DNA of 64,000 nt, taken from positions 1 to 64,000 of the forward strand of contig JAHQVJ010000003.1 of the NCBI GenBank assembly GCA_019634415.1, read 5' to 3'. Below are positions 57,980 through 64,000 of this stretch, in pieces. The notes under the pieces are model-generated. The model made no database searches and was not told the origin of the DNA. It saw only the letters and a list, made by a program, of their open reading frames with translations. The stretch's first letter is position 1; every line of letters begins with the position of its first letter. Source of the stretch: Myxococcales bacterium. Its GTDB lineage: Bacteria; Myxococcota_A; UBA796; GCA-2862545. Position numbers and translations under genes: made by a program.

Positions 57980-58585
57980 ATGCGCGCCTGGATCTACGAC
58001 CTCGCCATCCTGCCCCTGACCTCTCGCTGGTACGCCAACGTGCTGGAGCGCCTCGAGCCTGGCTCGGCGTTGCTCGACGTGGGAATCGGCACCGGTGGGG
58101 CGCTCGCCCGCAACGCCGAGCTGGTGCAGCAGCGCAACCTGTCGGTGGTGGGGGTGGACATCGATGCCGACTACGTGGAGCGCAGTCGGCGCACGCTCTC
58201 CCGCGCGGGCCTGCAGGATCGGGTGGAGGTGCGCCTCGAGTCGATCGCGGACCACGACGGCGGCCCCTACGACGCGGTGTACTTCAGCGCGTCGTTCATG
58301 CTGCTCCCGGCGCCTGCGGAGATCCTCGCCGAGGTGGCGGCCCGGCTGACCGAGGGTGGGAAGGTCTACTTCACCCAGACCTTCGACGACCGCCCCTCCC
58401 CGTGGATGGAGTGGGCCAAGCCGCTGCTCAAGCGTGTGACCACCATCGACTTCGGGCGGGTCACCTACGAGGCCGACTTTCGCTCCACCGTGCAGGACGC
58501 CGGGCTGCAGATCGAAGAGCTGACGACCCTGGGAGGATGGGGAACGCGCTCCTTTCGCTTGGCGGTGGCCAGCCTTCCGTCGTGA
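57980..58585 (+). CDS. Class I SAM-dependent methyltransferase
   Basis: 201 residues. Motif I is LLDVGIGTGGALARN, motif II is VGVDIDADYVERSRR and motif IV is YDAVYFSASFMLL. The protein is at the usual short length of a small-molecule methyltransferase. It begins with ATG 57980. The substrate is not predictable. It lies between a small unknown gene and the HEAT-repeat gene, all on the plus strand. Confidence 0.9.
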   Translation: MRAWIYDLAILPLTSRWYANVLERLEPGSALLDVGIGTGGALARNAELVQQRNLSVVGVDIDADYVERSRRTLSRAGLQDRVEVRLESIADHDGGPYDAVYFSASFMLLPAPAEILAEVAARLTEGGKVYFTQTFDDRPSPWMEWAKPLLKRVTTIDFGRVTYEADFRSTVQDAGLQIEELTTLGGWGTRSFRLAVASLPS

Positions 58586-58634
58586 TCCGGACTCGAGTCC
58601 GGATACGCTGACGGGGGAGGGGCGGATTCTGCTG

Positions 58635-59873
58635 GTGATCCTCAGCGCGCTCGCCACGTTGCTGCTGGCGGGGGCAACCATGCTCTTCGGCGGCTCCGCC
58701 TGGCTGGAGTCGCGGGCATGGCGACGAGCGATGCGCCTGATGGGCCGACGAGCGCGCGCCCTGGGGCTGACCTGGGACGGGCGTGACGCCCACCGCGGAC
58801 GCTGGCATGGCTACGAGGTGGCCGTCCGCGTGGTGGCGCTCGAGCATGGTGTGGGGGCGCGCGTGTATCTGCGCGTTCCCACGCGAACCCTGCAGGTGTG
58901 GAGCGGGCGGGCCCCTTCCCGCTTGGCCACCGGCGATCCGCACTTCGACACACGCTTCAGCGTGCGTGGCACCACCGCGGATCGTGCGCTGCTGTCTGCG
59001 CCCGTGCGCGCGTTGCTCAACCGAAGCAGCGGTCCCATGGAGATCGGGGAGGGCTGGGTGTCGTGGCAGGAGCGATCGGCCGAGGCGCTGGCGGAGGAGC
59101 GGCTCGAGCTGCGCTTCGCCGCACTCGCGCAGGTGGCGCGCTCCTTCGACGAGGCGGGGCCGTTGGGAATGTCCAGGATCGAGGCGCTGGTGACCGCAGA
59201 GCCGGTGGCTGGTGTGCGCTGGCGCACGCTGGCTAGGCTGTCTCGAGAGGCGCCCGGTATCGGTCGTTCCCTCGCTCGACGAGCCTTGTCGGACCGCAAC
59301 GCTCACGTGCGCTGGATGGCAGCCCGCATCGCGCGGGACGGCCCCACGCTGGCGCAGCTGTGTGTGGAGGACGGGGCCTCGGTGGAGCTGCGGCGCCGGG
59401 CGGCGTGGGATCTGGTGCGCCTGGCAGGCGACACGAGCTTGGCGCCGGATCAGCTGTTGGCCGTGGCCCGCACCGTGGCAAGTCACCCGGACGTCCGCTT
59501 GAGCGTCGTCGCGCCCCACGTGGCGTCGCTGGCGGGACGCCGTGCCCAGGCGCTGCTCGTGGGGTTGCTGACCTCGACGCACCGCGGCACCGTCCGGGCA
59601 GCGGTGCAGGTCCTGGGGGGCGTGGGCACGCCGGCGTCGTTGGCCCATCTGCGCAGCCTCGCCTATCGGACCCCGCTCCTGGGCAGGCTCTACCCCGAGA
59701 TCCGAGCGGCGATGGACCAGATCCGCGCCCGCTGTGGTCGCAGCGCTGCGGGACTGAGTCTGGTGACCGGACCCAGTGGGCGCGAGGTGTCGCTGGTGCC
59801 GTCTCTCACGGCTCCGGGAGGTGCCGATCCCCAGGCCCGCAGTCCTTCCCGCGAGCCAGTAGCGCCGAGCTGA
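58635..59873 (+). CDS. Membrane-anchored HEAT-repeat-like protein
   Basis: 412 residues with start GTG 58635. A hydrophobic N-terminus (VILSALATLLLAGATMLFGG) anchors it. After a beta-rich middle (about 40-150), residues about 180-370 carry HEAT-like helical pairs (AHVRWMAARIARDGPTLAQL, RRRAAWDLVRLAGDTSLA, LVGLLTSTHRGTVRAAVQVL). Such repeats mediate protein binding. The end overlaps the convergent ChaN-like gene by 68 bp. Confidence 0.7.
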   Translation: MILSALATLLLAGATMLFGGSAWLESRAWRRAMRLMGRRARALGLTWDGRDAHRGRWHGYEVAVRVVALEHGVGARVYLRVPTRTLQVWSGRAPSRLATGDPHFDTRFSVRGTTADRALLSAPVRALLNRSSGPMEIGEGWVSWQERSAEALAEERLELRFAALAQVARSFDEAGPLGMSRIEALVTAEPVAGVRWRTLARLSREAPGIGRSLARRALSDRNAHVRWMAARIARDGPTLAQLCVEDGASVELRRRAAWDLVRLAGDTSLAPDQLLAVARTVASHPDVRLSVVAPHVASLAGRRAQALLVGLLTSTHRGTVRAAVQVLGGVGTPASLAHLRSLAYRTPLLGRLYPEIRAAMDQIRARCGRSAAGLSLVTGPSGREVSLVPSLTAPGGADPQARSPSREPVAPS

Positions 59874-60540
59874 CATCGGCGTCGCTCAGGCCCTGAGCCA
59901 GCTGCCAGGGGGTGCCGAGGCCCTGCGCGACGTGGCCACGACCCGTCACGATGACCAACACCCCCGAGCCGTCCCAGCCGTTCACGGCCAGCTCGCCGAT
60001 CCGGCGATCCCGGTAGGCCATGGAGGCGGCGAAGCGAGGCGCATCGTCTGCCGACATGCCGTGGGCCACCGCCACCGACTCCAGGCGCTCGGCGTAGCTC
60101 TCGGGAACGGGGACCTCGACGTCCGCAGGCTTCTTTCCGAGGGGCGGGCCGCCAGCCACGAACTGCAGGCCGCGAATGCGAAGGAGCGGCCGGTACGCCG
60201 AGAAGGCGTGGCCCCAGGTCTCGCTCCAGCGTGTGAGCCGCTTCACGCGCCTCGCGCGGATCTCGCCGCGGCTCAGCTGATCCAGCACGTCCTGGTACTC
60301 CTCGGCCACGGCTTCCAGCGACACCGTCACGGGTCCTCGATCCATCAGGGCCCGCACGACGTCGGCGGCATGTCTTAGGTCACCCACGTGTCCGTGACGT
60401 TCGCCCAGCACCAGGATGGAGGGCACATCGACCGTGGCGACGTCGGCGACGGACACCTCGTCGCAGGCGAGGGACAGGGAAGCGAGGAGAAGCGACATCA
60501 GCATCGTGCGTCCGGGTTGTTGCCGTACGGCCTCGTGCAT
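59806..60540 (-). CDS. ChaN-like (haem/iron-related) lipoprotein
   Basis: 244 residues. The N-terminus up to LASLSLAC is a lipoprotein signal; ATG 60540 keeps the Arg-containing n-region, ATG 60504 does not. The core resembles ChaN/Tiki-type domains: ILVLGERHGHVGDLRHAADVV at the start and VTGRGHVAQGLGTPWQLA at the end, both with the conserved Glu-x-His and Gly-x-Gly-His motifs. ChaN binds haem at the outer membrane. The 3' end overlaps the HEAT-repeat gene by 68 bp on the other strand. It is divergent from the AAA gene (28-bp gap). Confidence 0.75.
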   Translation of the reverse strand: MHEAVRQQPGRTMLMSLLLASLSLACDEVSVADVATVDVPSILVLGERHGHVGDLRHAADVVRALMDRGPVTVSLEAVAEEYQDVLDQLSRGEIRARRVKRLTRWSETWGHAFSAYRPLLRIRGLQFVAGGPPLGKKPADVEVPVPESYAERLESVAVAHGMSADDAPRFAASMAYRDRRIGELAVNGWDGSGVLVIVTGRGHVAQGLGTPWQLAQGLSDADVSSALLARGKDCGPGDRHLPEP

Positions 60541-60568
60541 AGGCTCGTGGTCCGTACGGAGGTTCGGC

Positions 60569-62269
<1,701 letters not shown>

Positions 62270-62275
62270 CGAGCG

Positions 62276-63445
62276 CTACAGCGCCAGGGCGGCTCCGGCG
62301 GCCTCGATGCGAACGCGCAGGTTCTCGTCGCCCAGCAGCTGCGACACGGCCGGCTCCGCCTCGGGGATCGCCAGGCGCTGGACGGCCACCAGTGCCTCGG
62401 CGCGCACGCCTGGGCTCGGATCCGCCAGGGCGTCCACGATGACGTCACGCACGGCCTTCGCCACCCGCTTGTTGGCGGTTCCACCCGCGGCGGCGCGCGA
62501 TGCGAACCGCACGGCGAGCTCGCGTACCTCTCGATCGGGATCTTCGGCAGCCTTGGTGAACACCGCCGGATCGCTGCCGGACTGGGCAGCCTTGACCAGT
62601 CGCGCATAGGCCGTGACGAGCTCGGGGCCCTGGGACATGGCCCGATCGAGCAGAGGGGCGGTGCGCGCGGCGTCGATGTGGACCAGGTAGTCCAGTGCCT
62701 CCAGCCGGCGCTCGATGTCTCCGCCCATCACGGCTTTGCGGAAGGGCTGCTCGGCGGTGGGATCGCCGAGCATGAGGCGTGCAGCGGCGACGGCGAGATC
62801 GAGCTCCTCCTCCACCACCTCTTGTGCGGCCTGCAGGGCAGGAATCAGACGTGCGTCGCCACAGCGCCCGATCTCGAGCATGAGATCGGCCTCGAGGGGC
62901 AGCTCCCCGGTGGCGAGCGCGTCGGACAGCCCCGTGCGCGCCGCGTCGTCGCCGTTGACCAGCGCCGCCAGCGCCAGCGGAGCTCGTCGCCACGGAGCCG
63001 CCTCGGCTTGCCAGGCCTCGGCAGACTCGGCGGCCGCCCGGGGCGACGGCGCGCGCACCGCGGCCAGCGCCCTCGCGAAGGCGTCTCGGTCTCCTCGACC
63101 CGTGAACTCGGCCAGCCGCTCGGCTCCGTCGGAGTCGCCTCGCGCGGCCATGGCCTCGACGGCCGCGCGCTGGACCCAGGGGGACGGATCGCCCAAGGCG
63201 CGCGCATCGAACGCCGGTCCGTGGTTGGCAGCCACGAGCAGTGCCACCGCTCGGGCTCGAGCGCTCGGATCGAGCACCCCCGCGTTGTGCTCCAGCACCT
63301 CCACGGGGCTCGCGCTCGACACCTCGACGCTCTGTTCCGGAAGGGCAGGATCGAACGTATTCGCCGTGGACTTCGGGCAGCCGGACAGGACCGCTGGCAG
63401 GGCCCAGGACGACAGCACGAGGACGCGTTGACACAAGCTCGTCAT
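62276..63445 (-). CDS. HEAT-repeat lipoprotein
   Basis: 389 residues. ATG 63445 gives MTSLCQRVLVLSSWALPAVLSGCPK, a lipoprotein signal with lipobox LSGC. The mature part is a chain of helical pairs of HEAT/PBS-lyase type (DPSPWVQRAAVEAMAARGDS, DPDREVRELAVRFASRAAAG, DPSPGVRAEALVAVQRLAIP, DENLRVRIEAAGAALAL). It should be an outer-membrane-attached scaffold. No enzyme motif. It is followed on the same strand by nothing before the convergent AAA gene. Confidence 0.8.
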   Translation of the reverse strand: MTSLCQRVLVLSSWALPAVLSGCPKSTANTFDPALPEQSVEVSSASPVEVLEHNAGVLDPSARARAVALLVAANHGPAFDARALGDPSPWVQRAAVEAMAARGDSDGAERLAEFTGRGDRDAFARALAAVRAPSPRAAAESAEAWQAEAAPWRRAPLALAALVNGDDAARTGLSDALATGELPLEADLMLEIGRCGDARLIPALQAAQEVVEEELDLAVAAARLMLGDPTAEQPFRKAVMGGDIERRLEALDYLVHIDAARTAPLLDRAMSQGPELVTAYARLVKAAQSGSDPAVFTKAAEDPDREVRELAVRFASRAAAGGTANKRVAKAVRDVIVDALADPSPGVRAEALVAVQRLAIPEAEPAVSQLLGDENLRVRIEAAGAALAL

Positions 63446-63513
63446 CCACCCTCCGAGCGCGATTGGACCGTACTCGCCTTGCCGGGTTCAGCCGGTTGAC
63501 GATTCCTTGACGG

Positions 63514-64000
63514 TCAGTATCGCTCCAGGTGGGCCCGTGCGGAAGGCAAGGAGGGGTACTTCGAGGCGATCTCCTTGAAGTGTTCCTTGGCTTCTCCGCG
63601 CTCTTCCCCGGCTTCCAAGACGACGGCCTTTGTCCATTGTTCGGCGGAAGCCCGCGCCAGCTCCTGCTGGGTGAGCTTGAGGTTGGCCAGCACCTGAGTG
63701 CGGGTGGAGGGGTTCTTGGCGCCCTCCAGCACCTCCTCCAACAGCGGTGCGGCCTCGGTGTAGTTCCCCGCCGAGATCAGGGCGGTCGCCTCTTCGGCAG
63801 ACTCCCCGAGGGCCACGAGCTGCTCGGTGGGGAAGCCGGTCCAGCTTCCCTTCGTGGCTTGCTCGATCACGAGCGGATCGGTGCTGTACTTGCGCCTGAG
63901 GGTGAGCTGAGCCTTCTGCTTGCTGTTGTAGTTGGACCGCCTGGACACAGCCACGCGCAGCAGCTTGTCGCGCTCGCCGTCCTGGGCTTTCCGCTCCTTC
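63514..64000 (-). CDS. TPR-like protein, C-terminal part (partial)
   Basis: The frame is open to the right edge, so the N-terminus is missing; the GTG at 63954 is probably internal because plausible protein (KERKAQDGERDKLLR) continues beyond it. The visible 162 residues include a basic segment (SRRSNYNSKQKAQLTLRRKY) and a helical repeat region (NYTEAAPLLEEVLEGAKN, HFKEIASKYPSLPSARAHLE) resembling TPR helices. Function not assignable. Confidence 0.6.
   Translation of the reverse strand, partial: KERKAQDGERDKLLRVAVSRRSNYNSKQKAQLTLRRKYSTDPLVIEQATKGSWTGFPTEQLVALGESAEEATALISAGNYTEAAPLLEEVLEGAKNPSTRTQVLANLKLTQQELARASAEQWTKAVVLEAGEERGEAKEHFKEIASKYPSLPSARAHLERY

Overview
The window is a gene-dense, very G+C-rich bacterial chromosome segment, most likely from the Myxococcota. 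Evidence: two MYXO-CTERM-type sorting tails (Cys-Gly-Cys-Ser, hydrophobic segment, Arg cluster) in the genes at 43197-44780 and 54058-55545, MopE-type and thrombospondin-3-type Asp-rich repeats in many lipoproteins, AgmX-like domains, a Ser/Thr kinase with a periplasmic tail, and many GTG starts. A flagellin gene at 22337-23170 points to a flagellated lineage and not to the classical gliding myxobacteria. I saw no tRNA, rRNA, CRISPR array, transposase or phage module.

Layout. 1-9085: the tail of an unknown gene, a DUF6157 protein, a TetR regulator divergent from an alpha/beta hydrolase across a double palindrome, alaS, an ArsR/SRPBCC pair with two operator-like palindromes, an Mth938-like protein, a lipoprotein, and a second TetR regulator coupled to an exported protein. 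9120-18523: a kelch-like exported propeller protein faces a three-gene unit made of a membrane Ser/Thr kinase and an alpha-2-macroglobulin split over two overlapping genes. 18626-22080: an M20 peptidase, a lipoprotein, and a heme c plus copper monooxygenase lipoprotein, followed by a repeat cluster. 22337-25004: flagellin divergent from an FHA-containing sigma-54 activator. 25037-28149: a compact bacterial relative of major vault protein (MVP), a MORN-like exported protein and a YceI lipoprotein.

28392-30941 is a large MopE/Gly-rich surface lipoprotein. 31071-35702 is a tightly overlapped minus-strand cassette (small GMC-associated subunit, PAPS sulfotransferase, class III aminotransferase, GMC oxidoreductase). 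The last gene has no ordinary start codon in frame before its FAD motif and sits just after an A9 run. 35788-44780 holds small and large surface lipoproteins, an SRPBCC protein, HU, rsmI and its coupled partner. 44800-53239 holds an MFS exporter, a glycerophosphodiesterase, a beta-helix lipoprotein and a four-gene ABC-2 exporter/CPBP/redoxin operon. 53240-64000 holds an alpha/beta hydrolase coupled to an HExxH metalloprotease, a membrane/coiled-coil pair, a methyltransferase, two HEAT-repeat proteins, a ChaN-like protein, a two-domain AAA ATPase, and a TPR-like gene that runs off the right edge.

The main candidates for new biology are the MVP-like protein, the CTG-start or frameshift junction inside the sulfotransferase/aminotransferase/GMC cassette, a protein with a MYXO-CTERM tail and a lipobox in its middle, and the kinase-linked split macroglobulin carrying AgmX-like insertions. 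All functional calls come from reading motifs by eye; no database search was run.
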